From contig ABHC01000003.1 of NCBI GenBank assembly GCA_000171835.1, forward strand, positions 310,001 to 374,000: a stretch of DNA of 64,000 nucleotides, in the 5' to 3' direction. The translations under genes were made by a program, and so were the position numbers. This DNA is from an alpha proteobacterium BAL199 (GTDB lineage Bacteria > Pseudomonadota > Alphaproteobacteria > Thalassobaculales > Thalassobaculaceae). Under the pieces are notes generated by a model that saw nothing but the letters and a program-made list of their open reading frames with translations, had not been told where the DNA came from and did no database searches. Below, in pieces: positions 9,887 through 18,787 of this stretch (position 1 is the first letter of the stretch; each line of letters opens with the position of its first letter).

Positions 9887-10660
9887 ATGACGACTGCCCG
9901 ACGATTCGACGGTCGCGCCGCCATCGTGACGGGGGGCGGTGGCGGACTTGGTCTCGCCATCGCACGGCGGCTGGCTGAGGAAGGTGCCAGTATCCTGCTG
10001 GCCGATATGAACGCCGGCCTCGTCGAAGAGGCCGCAAGCGATCTGACCAGCCCTGGCATTCACGCGGTCCATGTCGACGTGACCGACGACAGCAGCGTGG
10101 CGGCTATGGTGGCCAAGGCGGTCGCTGCGTTCGGCCGGGTCGACATCCTGGTCAACTCGGCCGGGATTGGCGAGCAGGTCTCGTTCCTGAAGCAGCGGAC
10201 CGAGGATTTCGAGCGGATCGTCGCCGTCAACCTGACCGGGTCGTATCGCTGCGTCCGGGCGGTCGCACCGGCGATGATCGCTGCCGGCCAGGGCGCGGTG
10301 ATCAACATCAGCAGTGTGGCCGGACTCACCGGCATTTCCGGCCGCGTCGGCTACGGCAGTTCCAAACATGGTGTGGTCGGCCTGACCCGGACGCTGGCCA
10401 TCGAACTTGCACCGTTCGGCATCCGGGTGAACGCGGTGGCGCCAGGACCGGTGGACACCGCCATGGTTGCGCAGGTCCACACCGAGACGACGCGCTCGAC
10501 CTACACAAGGAACATCCCGCTCGCGCGGTATGGCCTACCGGAGGAGATTGCTGCTGCAGCCGCGTTCCTGGCCTCGGACGATGCCAGCTATATCACCGGC
10601 CATACCTTGCCGGTCGACGGTGGGTTCGCATCCACCGGAGCAATGTTCGATCCCGATTGA
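9887..10660 (+). CDS. Short-chain dehydrogenase/reductase (SDR)
   Basis: A classical SDR of 257 residues. The cofactor motif TGGGGGLG (15-22), NSAG (90-93), catalytic S143 (ISSVAG) and Y156-x3-K160 are all present. The C-terminus ends in LPVDGGFASTGAM, typical of FabG-like enzymes. The start ATG at 9887 follows a GGAGGG that overlaps the stop of the oxygenase gene, so the two are co-transcribed. It likely oxidises or reduces a hydroxyl made by, or supplied to, that oxygenase. The IS1182-like element begins only 24 bases after its stop, which may have separated it from further operon genes. Confidence 0.9.
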   Translation: MTTARRFDGRAAIVTGGGGGLGLAIARRLAEEGASILLADMNAGLVEEAASDLTSPGIHAVHVDVTDDSSVAAMVAKAVAAFGRVDILVNSAGIGEQVSFLKQRTEDFERIVAVNLTGSYRCVRAVAPAMIAAGQGAVINISSVAGLTGISGRVGYGSSKHGVVGLTRTLAIELAPFGIRVNAVAPGPVDTAMVAQVHTETTRSTYTRNIPLARYGLPEEIAAAAAFLASDDASYITGHTLPVDGGFASTGAMFDPD

Positions 10661-10683
10661 GTCGCATAAATTTCGTGACAATT

Positions 10684-12260
10684 GAGGCTGTTGCAGAATC
10701 ACCGGTTCCACCGACGATCTCCGCTTGACCCACTGACGGGGTCCTGATTCCGTTGGGAGAGGCAATTTGAAGGGGGGGGAGATGGCAAATTTTTACCGAG
10801 AACCAGATCGTAGGCAGCGGTTTCTTCTGCCGGTGGACATGGCGGATTGGGTTCCGGACACAGACCTCGTGCACCTTCTTCTGGATGCCGTGGGTTTGAT
10901 GGATCTATCGGCATTCGAGACGCACTACCGGAAGCGTGGGTCGGGAGCGCCACCGTTCGCGCCGAGGATGATGGTTAGTCTCCTTGTTTATGCGTATGCG
11001 AACGGGCAACGCTCAAGCCGCAAGATCGAGCGCCTGTGCGTGCGGGATGCTGGGTTTCGGACGATCGTGTGCGCCGAGGTTCCCGACCACAGCGTGATAG
11101 CGCGGTTCCGCAAGCGGCACCGGGGCGACCTGGAGACCCTGTTCGTGGAGGTCCTGAAGCTGTGTCATGCGGCGGGGCTGGTGCGGTTGGGCGTGGTGGC
11201 GCTGGATGGGACCAAGGTGAAGGCAAATGCGTCGCTTGCGGCGAACCAGACCTCGAAGTCCCTGGAGGCGGAGGTTGCCGCCATGCTGTCGGAGGCCGAG
11301 GCGATCGATGCCGCCGAGGACGGGATGTTCGGGGAGGGCCGAGGTGACGATGTTCCCGTCGGGCTGAGGAAGCCGTCAGATCGGCTGTCCCGTCTTCGCT
11401 CCTGTCATGAACGTCTCTTGCGCGAAGCCGACCATCAACGGGTCGAGCAGCAGGAGAAGATCAACGCCCGGATTGCCGAGGAAAAGGCGAACGGAAAAGC
11501 CAAACGCGGGCGGAAGCCGAAGACAGCCGAGGCGGTTGTCAAGGAAGAGGCCAAGGCCAACGTGAGCGACCCGGACAGCCGGATCATGAAGAGCCGCAAG
11601 GGATATCTCCAGGGGTACAATGCCCAGGCGGTGGTGACGGCGGACCAGATCATCCTCGCCACCGATGTGACGAACCAGGCCAACGACGTTCGCCAACTGG
11701 CCCCGATGATTGCCCGGACCCTGACGATGATGGAGGCGGTGACCGGCGACGAGGCGGTGCTGGGGGTTGGCCTGTTTGACGCGGGCTATTGGTCTGACGA
11801 GAACGCGGCCACGGAAACAGCGGAATGCGAATACCTGATCGCCACCACTAAGGATTGGAAGCAGCGCAAGGCGATGCGTGATGCTCCACCACCCCGGGGC
11901 CGTATACCCAGGGACATGAGTGCCCGTGACCAGATGGAGCGTAAGCTCCTGACCCAACGGGGCCGAAAACTTTACCGGCTGCGCGGCCAGACCGTGGAAC
12001 CGGTGTTCGGGCAAATGAAGGAGACCCAGGGCGCAGACGGATTCATGATGCGCGGGGAGCAGGAGACCCAGGGTGAATGGAACCTGCACTGCGCCGCCCA
12101 CAACATCAAAAAACTACACTCGGAGTCCGTCCGCAGAGGAAGAAAGGGTGGAAAATGGCTCTTGAACTGAAGCAATTGGACAAGAAAAATGCCGTCTGAG
12201 GGCAAAATCACCGGATAGCTGCTTCATGCCGTCAAGCCAGACTCATTCAGCAACAGGCTC
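10684..12260 (+). mobile_element. IS1182-family-like insertion sequence
   Basis: The element is about 1577 bp. Its terminal inverted repeats are GAGGCTGTTGCAGAAT at 10684-10699 and the complement of ATTCAGCAACAGGCTC at 12245-12260, matching at 14 of 16 positions. AATT stands directly outside both ends (10680-10683 and 12261-12264) and reads as a 4-bp target duplication; CAATTG is present at both junctions. One intact transposase gene fills the interior. Conserved ends and an intact gene suggest a recent insertion that could still move. Confidence 0.85.
10782..12170 (+). CDS. IS1182-like DDE transposase
   Basis: A 462-residue transposase. The N-terminal domain (FYREPDRRQRFLLPVDMADW, residues about 4-23) and the DUF772-type segment with RKIERLCVRD match the IS1182 group. 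The RNase H-like catalytic core has Asp in VALDGTKVKANAS, Asp in VGLFDAGYWSD and Glu in VEPVFGQMK. A charged, Lys/Glu-rich region in the middle (about 225-285) includes KRGRKPK and is probably flexible. The ATG at 10782 after a G-rich stretch is preferred over an upstream TTG at 10767. The frame is uninterrupted. Confidence 0.92.
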   Translation: MANFYREPDRRQRFLLPVDMADWVPDTDLVHLLLDAVGLMDLSAFETHYRKRGSGAPPFAPRMMVSLLVYAYANGQRSSRKIERLCVRDAGFRTIVCAEVPDHSVIARFRKRHRGDLETLFVEVLKLCHAAGLVRLGVVALDGTKVKANASLAANQTSKSLEAEVAAMLSEAEAIDAAEDGMFGEGRGDDVPVGLRKPSDRLSRLRSCHERLLREADHQRVEQQEKINARIAEEKANGKAKRGRKPKTAEAVVKEEAKANVSDPDSRIMKSRKGYLQGYNAQAVVTADQIILATDVTNQANDVRQLAPMIARTLTMMEAVTGDEAVLGVGLFDAGYWSDENAATETAECEYLIATTKDWKQRKAMRDAPPPRGRIPRDMSARDQMERKLLTQRGRKLYRLRGQTVEPVFGQMKETQGADGFMMRGEQETQGEWNLHCAAHNIKKLHSESVRRGRKGGKWLLN

Positions 12261-12427
12261 AATTGCCTGAATATTTCTCCGTCATAGATGCGGTCTTGTT
12301 CGGATTGGAGTACGCTGATGCTGCGAACAAGATCGACATCATTCCGATGCGATCAATACGGTCGTTGGGGGGCGGCAGTTATGGATCCTCAGCGATGGAC
12401 TGTAGAAACAGATCTGAGGAGTATCCC

Positions 12428-12826
12428 ATGAAGACGCTCAAGACATTGGCCGCAGCCGGCGTAATCGCTACGACCATGGCACTGGCACCATCGGGCGCCC
12501 ATGCGCAGGCAGCGACGGCTTCCAGCTTCGACGGCTATCGTGTCGTTGCGGTCACCGCCGGCGTGATCGGCGGCGCGGTGGTCGCCGCGATCGTCACCGA
12601 CGGCCTGATCATCCCGGTCTATGCCTATATGACCGGCGGCGCAGCGGCCGGTGGTGGAATGGCCGGTGGTGGAATGGCCGGCGGCGCAGCAGCCGGCGGC
12701 GCGACGGGCATGACCGTTGAGGGAGTCATGATGGGCAACATCGGGCACGTCGTGCGCGGCGGCATGCGGCTCCTCGGTGCTATTGGCGGCGGCTTCTACG
12801 CCGACTCCTGGTACACCGGTCAGTAA
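12428..12826 (+). CDS. Small secreted Gly/Ala-rich protein of unknown function
   Basis: A 132-residue protein. A signal peptide is clear: MKTLKTLAAAGVI, then a hydrophobic stretch and AHAQA cleavage site near residue 28. The mature part has two hydrophobic segments, one rich in Val/Ile near 45-70 and one C-terminal. Between them is a low-complexity region of Gly, Ala and Met (MAGGGMAGG type repeats, about 75-95). AGGAG lies about a dozen bases before the ATG. A strong stem-loop terminator follows at 12841. Its size and composition recall small Gly-rich envelope proteins, but no function can be given. The upstream region is close to the IS end, so its promoter may have been altered. Confidence 0.75.
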   Translation: MKTLKTLAAAGVIATTMALAPSGAHAQAATASSFDGYRVVAVTAGVIGGAVVAAIVTDGLIIPVYAYMTGGAAAGGGMAGGGMAGGAAAGGATGMTVEGVMMGNIGHVVRGGMRLLGAIGGGFYADSWYTGQ

Positions 12827-12840
12827 GAAACAGTACTGAA

Positions 12841-12880
12841 CGGGTGCATTTCCATATTGGGAGTGCACCCGGTTTCTTTG
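12841..12880 (+). terminator. Rho-independent terminator of the Gly/Ala-rich gene
   Basis: CGGGTGCA (12841-12848) pairs perfectly with TGCACCCG (12864-12871) around a 15-base loop, and GTTTCTTTG follows. It lies 14 bases after the stop codon at 12826. The downstream kinase gene is convergent, so the hairpin may stop transcription from both sides. Confidence 0.8.
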
Positions 12881-12912
12881 TACGCCTCCGTCGGTGAACG
12901 GATGGCCCGCGT

Positions 12913-15765
12913 TCAGGACGGACGGATCGTTCGCGAGGCTGGCAGGAGGATCGTCACGGTCGTACCGCGACCGACCTGACTGTCGAATTTGAGTTCGCCT
13001 CCTAGCGCGTCCGTGTGAGATTTGACAATCGCCAGCCCGAGGCCGACGCCGTCGTGGTCGCGCACCAGCGGCCCCTGACGCTGCCAGAACGGCTGGGTCA
13101 CCTTGTCGATCAACTCGTCCGGAATACCAACCCCGTGATCCGTGACCGACATTCCGGCCGAACCATCGGCGGCCCGGAAGGTACGCAGGCCTATGGGCGC
13201 TCCGGGGTTCGAAAACTTGATGGCGTTCGAGAGCAGGTTTTGCAGAATCTGATAGAGGATCGCCCCGTCGACGTTCAGCGGTGGCAGAGTCTCGTCGCGG
13301 TCGACAGAGACATCGATGTTCTTCTGCAACGCGATCGGACTGAGGTCCCGAACCACTGCGCCGACCACGTCATTGAGTGCACAACGCGCATCGCTGTCTG
13401 ACTGGCCGACCTGTTCCGAGCGTGAGAAGTCCAGGATCACTTCGATCATGCTCAACAGCTTCGAGCCGCTGCCGATGATGTCTTCGACGTATTCTCGGTA
13501 GTGATCGTGGCCGAGCGGGCCGAACAACTCCTGCTTCATCAGGTCGGCAAAACCGATCACCGCGTTCAACGGCGTGCGCAGCTCATGGCTCATGTTCGCC
13601 AGGAATTCCGACTTCGCGGAACTCGCGGACTCGGCGCTGATCATCGCCTGGGTGATCTCCATCTCCCGATGCTTCAACTCGGTGATGTCGGTGTACACGC
13701 AAACGAGACCACCTTCGGCGGTCGGCCGTTCGTCGATGCGGAACCAGCGCCCGTCCAGACACTCGCGGACCGCCGGTTCGCTGGTCTCGGCAAGTGCCGC
13801 CGTACGCTCGGCGACCCAGTCCCGTCCCCGTCCAACGGCGCTGACCGGCGCTCGGGAGGTTTCGGCGTAACACTCCATGATGACGTCATACCGCCCGCCA
13901 GGACGGGCCGTCGAACCCGCTTCGCCGAGCATGTCGACGAAACGCGCGTTGCAGATCACCAATCTGCGGTCCGGGCCGAACAGCGCAAATCCATCCGTAA
14001 TCCGCTCGACCGCGTCGCGCAGCCTCTCGACCGCCTGCCGAGCCGCCGCCTCTGCGCCAATCCGGGCGCTGATATCGCGTAGGACGATCACAAAAGTCAG
14101 GCCCGACGCCGCGGTCTCGGCAACCGTCAACTCGATCGGCACCTGCACGCCGCTGCCTTGGTCGGTAGCTGCCGCGATGATCTGGTGGCCACGGACCGAG
14201 TCGCGCAAGGCCCGTTCCGGTTCCTCCCGGACTGCCCGCGCCCAGAAGCCGATGAGCCATTCTTCGACTCGCGAATCACGCAACTGCTCGGCCGGAACCT
14301 TAAACAAGCGCTCCGCGCCGGCGTTCGCCGTGAGTATCCGCGCTTCACGATCAACGGTAATGATGGCATCGAAACTGGCGTCGACAACCTGACGCATGTA
14401 CGCATCTTGCTGTGCGAGGAGCGCAGACTGCCGTCGTCGGAGCACGCTTTGCTCATGAACCCGGACCACCGCAAGATGGCCGGCAAGCACCAGTCCGACC
14501 AGGAGCGGAAAGCTGAAGTCCACGAGGGTGATGGCTCCGAAAGCCACCAGCCCGGCGGCTGACGGCATCGTCACCCCAAGGCCGGCTGCCACCATCCCAA
14601 GCGACGTCAGTCCGAACCACGGCGCGCCAAGGATCAGGGTCAAGCCGATCACGACAGCCGCCGCGAGTTCTAGGACCATCAAGAACGCCGGGCGCGCCAT
14701 GACCCGATGGTCGAGTATCGAGTCGATCGCCAAGGCCTGGAACACCGCGCTGGCCACGCCAGCCCCGGACGCCGTCTTGACCGACAACCCGATGCCCGCC
14801 GCAGAGACTCCCACCACCGCGATGCGCCCTTGCAACTCTGTATTGGCAACATCTCCTCCCAGCAATCGATGGGCGGCTATCACCGGAATCCGCTGAGAAT
14901 GGCGCGTATCGATCCAAAGTCGGCCACGCTTGTCGGTCGGTACGAACCGGTTACCGACCAGAATACCGTCGGGCCCGGACATCGATGACGCCAGAAGGAT
15001 GAGATTGTTTGCGCCATCCGCAGCTCGGGCCGCCTCGATCGCCAGCCCGGGAAGCAGTGTCTGATCGACAACCAGTGCACCCGGGACGGTCCGCATCACG
15101 CCGTCCAGGTCCGGGTAGAGGTTTATTATCCCGATACCCGGGCTTGCCTGCTCAATGACCGGAAGTGGACGGATCAGACCGGTAGAAGCCGGCAGGTTGG
15201 CGTACCCGGGAGCGCCGCGTACAGCCATACGCCCGACGATCGGGGTCCGATCATCAGCTACTGTACCGGTCGCCATAGCCGCCGCTGCCGACACAACTCG
15301 GCCTCGACCCATCGCTGCGGCCAGGATCGCATCGTTGTCTTCGGTGCGGTCTGCCGCGACCCGCTTCAGAGGGTCGGATTCGGAGACTGCTCCCGACAAC
15401 CGAGCCGTCGACATCCGATCGGCTTCGGCTAAAAGCATGTCGAGTACGATGATCGAAGCCTCGGCAGCGACCAATCTGTCGACGACCCGCCCGAGCACAT
15501 CCCGCGGCCAGGGCCACTGACCGAGAGTCGCCAGGCTCTCCTCGTCGATATCGACAACCACCACGGCAGGCGGCTGCGACGGTGCCGGCCGCAGGCTGGC
15601 GACAGCATCGAAGCCCCACAGGCGCATCGCCGTCAGCGGTGCTACGTCACCAAGGCGCGCAAACAACAGTACAACCAGAAGAGCACATCCGATCAGCCGG
15701 TCTCGCCACCGGCTTCGTTGACTGCTCGGCTCCGGTTCGAACGGGTGAGGCGACGGGAGGGTCAT
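12913..15765 (-). CDS. CHASE2-domain sensor histidine kinase
   Basis: A 950-residue kinase. One N-terminal membrane segment (about 24-40) precedes an extracytoplasmic CHASE2 domain (about 45-345; VVVVDIDEESLATLGQWPW, IIVLDMLL). Three closely spaced membrane segments follow (about 350-440), the standard CHASE2 topology. Two PAS domains come next (from MRQVVDASFDAIITVDREA and from RITDGFALFGPDRRLV). The HisKA box is MSHELRTPLNAVIGF (His near residue 726) and the HATPase has NLLSNAIKFS, DHGVGIP and GVGLGLAI. There is no receiver. It is the last gene of a reverse operon behind the OmpA-like lipoprotein (64 bases upstream) and the FecR-domain gene. I infer that it senses an envelope condition reported by these proteins. 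Its response regulator is not in the window. Confidence 0.92.
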   Translation of the reverse strand: MTLPSPHPFEPEPSSQRSRWRDRLIGCALLVVLLFARLGDVAPLTAMRLWGFDAVASLRPAPSQPPAVVVVDIDEESLATLGQWPWPRDVLGRVVDRLVAAEASIIVLDMLLAEADRMSTARLSGAVSESDPLKRVAADRTEDNDAILAAAMGRGRVVSAAAAMATGTVADDRTPIVGRMAVRGAPGYANLPASTGLIRPLPVIEQASPGIGIINLYPDLDGVMRTVPGALVVDQTLLPGLAIEAARAADGANNLILLASSMSGPDGILVGNRFVPTDKRGRLWIDTRHSQRIPVIAAHRLLGGDVANTELQGRIAVVGVSAAGIGLSVKTASGAGVASAVFQALAIDSILDHRVMARPAFLMVLELAAAVVIGLTLILGAPWFGLTSLGMVAAGLGVTMPSAAGLVAFGAITLVDFSFPLLVGLVLAGHLAVVRVHEQSVLRRRQSALLAQQDAYMRQVVDASFDAIITVDREARILTANAGAERLFKVPAEQLRDSRVEEWLIGFWARAVREEPERALRDSVRGHQIIAAATDQGSGVQVPIELTVAETAASGLTFVIVLRDISARIGAEAAARQAVERLRDAVERITDGFALFGPDRRLVICNARFVDMLGEAGSTARPGGRYDVIMECYAETSRAPVSAVGRGRDWVAERTAALAETSEPAVRECLDGRWFRIDERPTAEGGLVCVYTDITELKHREMEITQAMISAESASSAKSEFLANMSHELRTPLNAVIGFADLMKQELFGPLGHDHYREYVEDIIGSGSKLLSMIEVILDFSRSEQVGQSDSDARCALNDVVGAVVRDLSPIALQKNIDVSVDRDETLPPLNVDGAILYQILQNLLSNAIKFSNPGAPIGLRTFRAADGSAGMSVTDHGVGIPDELIDKVTQPFWQRQGPLVRDHDGVGLGLAIVKSHTDALGGELKFDSQVGRGTTVTILLPASRTIRPS

Positions 15766-15829
15766 GCCGCAATACTAGGCGTTCTTGCCTCTCGGGCGCA
15801 CCACGGTTCGTTGCCGCAGGCTGCTCCGA

Positions 15830-16864
15830 TCAGCGAACCGTAATCTCGACGCGACGATTGCGCGGTTCATCGACTCCGTCGGCCGTGGGAACCACGGGAT
15901 CCCGTTCGCCGAACGAGTCCACCCGGATCAACCGTCGCGAGATTCCCAGATCAAGCATCATCTGCTGAACCAACTCGGCGCGCCGAAGGGCCAGGGCATC
16001 ATTGACGCTGCTTGCTCCGACCCGATCGGTGTGACCGGCAATCTCGACACCCGGCAGGACGCGCTGGCGTATGATCTCAAGCAGTGTCGGTAGCGAAGCC
16101 TGGGACTCCGGAGTCAGTACGTTGCCCCCGACCTCGAAGTACAGCAGTACGGTGATCGGTGCCGGAGGCTCCGCACCGAGAGCGCCCCCGAAGATCTCGC
16201 GGACGTCGCGCTCGCCGAGCGTGCCTGCGGCATCCGGCGCCACGCCACCAGCGGCAACGACGGCACTCGCCCGCAAACTGTCAAGCGTGACCGCGCCACG
16301 ATCGTTCTGCAGATCGACCGCACCAACCGTGCCGCCGGCATCGGCGAGCAGAACCACCACAACGCCCTTCAGCCCGAGTTCAACCGTCGCCATGGCCGTA
16401 TCGAAGCCAGCACGACAAGCCGCGATATCATCCGGTTGATGGCCTTCTTCCTGTTCCTGCATCCAACAGTCGAAACCGGCCTGGGCTTGCGCCGCCGCCT
16501 TGGGCGTCAACGCCCGCGCACCCTCTTTCAAGGCCCGCACGAGACGGTCGCGGGCGGCACCCAACACCGCCTGGTCAGCGCTCGCCAGATCGCGCCTCTC
16601 GAGCGCTTCGGGCTCGACCCGGTCACCCGCGGCAACATCAATGGCGCGTTGATAGAAGCGAGCCGTGTCCGGCCAGTCGTACTCAGCGCGTTCCAGGTCT
16701 CCGAGCGCCACATATTCCTGGCTCAACGTCGCATCGAACGTCGAACTTGGCGGAGGGCTTGTGGCGAGCCGGTCAGCGTCGAACGGTCCAAGGGTACAAC
16801 CGGAGAGCAACCATGCTGCCGCGACAATCCAGCCGGCGCGAGAAGAGTTATGTCTGCCGAGCAT
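15830..16864 (-). CDS. OmpA-family outer-membrane lipoprotein
   Basis: A 344-residue lipoprotein. The lipobox LLSGC puts the lipidated cysteine at residue 23, followed by Thr-Leu rather than Asp, which favours the outer membrane. The middle part is alpha-helical and Ala-rich with a predicted coiled character (about 60-180). The C-terminal domain (about 225-344) is OmpA-like: VLLYFEVGGNVLTPES, HTDRVGASSVNDALALRRAE and NRRVEITVR, the peptidoglycan-binding signature. It starts three bases after the FecR gene ends, so both are co-transcribed. It likely tethers the outer membrane to the cell wall and may report wall state to the CHASE2 kinase encoded next. Confidence 0.88.
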   Translation of the reverse strand: MLGRHNSSRAGWIVAAAWLLSGCTLGPFDADRLATSPPPSSTFDATLSQEYVALGDLERAEYDWPDTARFYQRAIDVAAGDRVEPEALERRDLASADQAVLGAARDRLVRALKEGARALTPKAAAQAQAGFDCWMQEQEEGHQPDDIAACRAGFDTAMATVELGLKGVVVVLLADAGGTVGAVDLQNDRGAVTLDSLRASAVVAAGGVAPDAAGTLGERDVREIFGGALGAEPPAPITVLLYFEVGGNVLTPESQASLPTLLEIIRQRVLPGVEIAGHTDRVGASSVNDALALRRAELVQQMMLDLGISRRLIRVDSFGERDPVVPTADGVDEPRNRRVEITVR

Positions 16865-16867
16865 CGG

Positions 16868-17347
16868 CTAATTCCCAGTCGCGATCGGCAACCGGACGGC
16901 GAATCGGGTACCGCGCACCGCGATCACCGAGATCGGTGTGTGGATCTTGGTCCGCTCCGGCGCCAGCTTCCCGATCTTGCCGGAGGAATACAGCATGGTT
17001 CCGCCGAGCACCGAGCCAAGGAAGCCGAACGCCCCGCGTTGCGGCACATATTCATACTCGGTGAACTCGAACAGCGAGTTCGGGCCGAGCGAGATCAGCG
17101 TGCCGTCGTCGAGAGTAACGCCGACCGAACCGTTTGCCCCGGTGCGCAACCGGTCGTGCAGATTCACCCCGGTTCCAATTTCGACCGGAATTGCCGAATC
17201 CGACCGCAGCAGCGCAACTTCGCCCTCGGCGATCTTGACGATCCCGATCGCAGTACCCTGCGCATACGCAGCGGCTCCCCAAAGGGACACCAGCGTTATG
17301 CCAATCACCGCACTTATGATCAAAAGGTGTCTGTATACCGCGCCCAT
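16868..17347 (-). CDS. FecR-domain periplasmic protein
   Basis: An exported protein of about 159 residues. A signal peptide or membrane anchor spans the first 30 residues (LLIISAVIGITLVSLWG, then AYAQG). The remainder is a FecR-type domain: GEVALLRSDSAIPVEIGTGV, LRTGANGSVGVTLDDGTLIS, HTPISVIAVRGTRFAV. Unlike true FecR it has no cytoplasmic anti-sigma part, and no sigma factor gene is adjacent. It is the first gene of the operon with the OmpA-like lipoprotein and CHASE2 kinase. I chose the ATG at 17347; a TTG nine bases upstream is also in frame and neither has a strong ribosome binding sequence. Confidence 0.82.
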   Translation of the reverse strand: MGAVYRHLLIISAVIGITLVSLWGAAAYAQGTAIGIVKIAEGEVALLRSDSAIPVEIGTGVNLHDRLRTGANGSVGVTLDDGTLISLGPNSLFEFTEYEYVPQRGAFGFLGSVLGGTMLYSSGKIGKLAPERTKIHTPISVIAVRGTRFAVRLPIATGN

Positions 17348-17435
17348 CGGCAACACCGTGACCCGGTTCGTCGATCAAGGTCAAGGCGCCTTTACGTCTC
17401 TGGACGGCCTGTCTAACCGTGCTAGCGTCCCCATC

Positions 17436-17810
17436 ATGTTGATGTCGCGCATTCTCCTCTTCATCGCCTCAGTTCTGTTGGCGGCAGCCGTTGCCCTTGC
17501 GGCGATCGGCGCCCACGCCGTTCCGGACGCTGCGCACCCTGGCGGCATCTGGTGGACCGCGGTGTTCTGGCACGCGATCACCGGTGTCGGCCTGTTCGCC
17601 GTGGGAGCAGCCTGGAACCGGTTCCATTGGGCCTGGGGGGCGCTCGGATCGGTTCTGATGCTTGTCGGGGTCGTACTGTTTTCCGGGACCCTCTACGTCA
17701 AGGGCATCAATGCGTGGGAAACGGGGACGTTCCTGACGCCGACCGGCGGTACGCTTCTGGTACTCGCCTGGTTGGCCATGGCCGTTGCAGCTGTGCGCGG
17801 CCCGCGTTGA
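17436..17810 (+). CDS. DUF423 family small membrane protein
   Basis: A 124-residue protein with four hydrophobic segments (about 5-25, 40-58, 68-86, 95-115). The order and motifs match DUF423 (YgdD-like): AAIGAHAV near the N-terminus, WWTAVFWHAITGVGLFAVG, LFSGTLYVKG and LTPTGGTLLVLAWLAMA. The function of the family is unknown; it sits in the inner membrane. Two ATG codons six bases apart (17436, 17442) are possible starts. It diverges from the FecR operon with 88 bases between the starts, where promoters for both must lie. Confidence 0.9.
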   Translation: MLMSRILLFIASVLLAAAVALAAIGAHAVPDAAHPGGIWWTAVFWHAITGVGLFAVGAAWNRFHWAWGALGSVLMLVGVVLFSGTLYVKGINAWETGTFLTPTGGTLLVLAWLAMAVAAVRGPR

Positions 17811-17872
17811 CGGCGCAGCGGCGTCGGACCTGAAACTCATTGGCAAACACGAAATAAGGACGGGACACGGTC

Positions 17873-18676
17873 ATGGCCGGACGCGTGCAGGACAAAGTAA
17901 TCGTGGTCGCGGGAGCCGGGTCGGTTGGCCCCGGCTGGGGTAACGGCAAAGCCTCGGCGGTGCTGTATGCGCGCGAGGGCGCGACGGTCTACCTGATAGA
18001 CCGTGTATCCGAGGCGGTCGAGGAGACCCGGCGGATCATCGAGTCGGAAGGCGGTCGATGCCACGCCGCGGACGGCGACCTCACCGACAACGCAACGGTG
18101 AAGGCCCTGCTCGACGACTGCGTGCAGCGCTTCGGGCGCCTCGACGTCATCCACAACAACGTCGGCGGCTCGATGCCGGGCGGTGTCGCGGAAATGGACG
18201 AGGCCACCTGGGACCGCCAGATGGACCACAATCTGAAGACCGTCTACCTCGGCTGCCATCATGCCATCCCGCATATGCGCAAGACGGGAGGCGGCGCCAT
18301 CGTCAACGTCGCCTCGGTTGCCGGTTACCGCCACATCGGCTCGCACATCCACGCCTACGCCGCCACCAAGGCCGGGGTGGTGCAGATGTCACGCGCCATC
18401 GGGGTGAGCTACGCCAAGGAGCGGATCCGCTGCAACACCGTGGTGCCGGGCCTGATGCACACCCCACTCGTCGAGACCCGACTGGCCGGACAGCGCGCCG
18501 GCGGCGACGCCGAGGCGCTGATCGCCAAGCGAAACGCCCAGGTACCGATGGGGCATATGGGCGACGCCTGGGACGTCGCCTATGCCGCGCTGTATCTGGC
18601 TTCCGACGAGGCGAAGTACGTCACCGCAACCGAGATCGTGGTGGACGGCGGCCTGATTATGAGTGCGCCACTGTAG
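17873..18676 (+). CDS. Short-chain dehydrogenase/reductase (SDR)
   Basis: A 267-residue SDR. The glycine motif is unusual: AGAGSVGPGWGNGKA (13-27) carries an insertion relative to the common TGxxxGIG, a form seen in one SDR subgroup. HNNVGG stands where NNAG is usual. S148 and Y162-x3-K166 complete the active site, and the end reads EIVVDGGLIMSAPL. It stands alone between DUF423 and a small unknown gene, all forward. The substrate is unknown. Confidence 0.88.
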   Translation: MAGRVQDKVIVVAGAGSVGPGWGNGKASAVLYAREGATVYLIDRVSEAVEETRRIIESEGGRCHAADGDLTDNATVKALLDDCVQRFGRLDVIHNNVGGSMPGGVAEMDEATWDRQMDHNLKTVYLGCHHAIPHMRKTGGGAIVNVASVAGYRHIGSHIHAYAATKAGVVQMSRAIGVSYAKERIRCNTVVPGLMHTPLVETRLAGQRAGGDAEALIAKRNAQVPMGHMGDAWDVAYAALYLASDEAKYVTATEIVVDGGLIMSAPL

Positions 18677-18787
18677 CGGCCTGCTCACCTCCGATCACGT
18701 TCCGTCGAGGTCTCCCGTATCGCCGTTACCTGCTTCGCTCCCGGTCATTACGTGTGGGTCGTGATGAATTCGCGGAGGGGCATCTAC

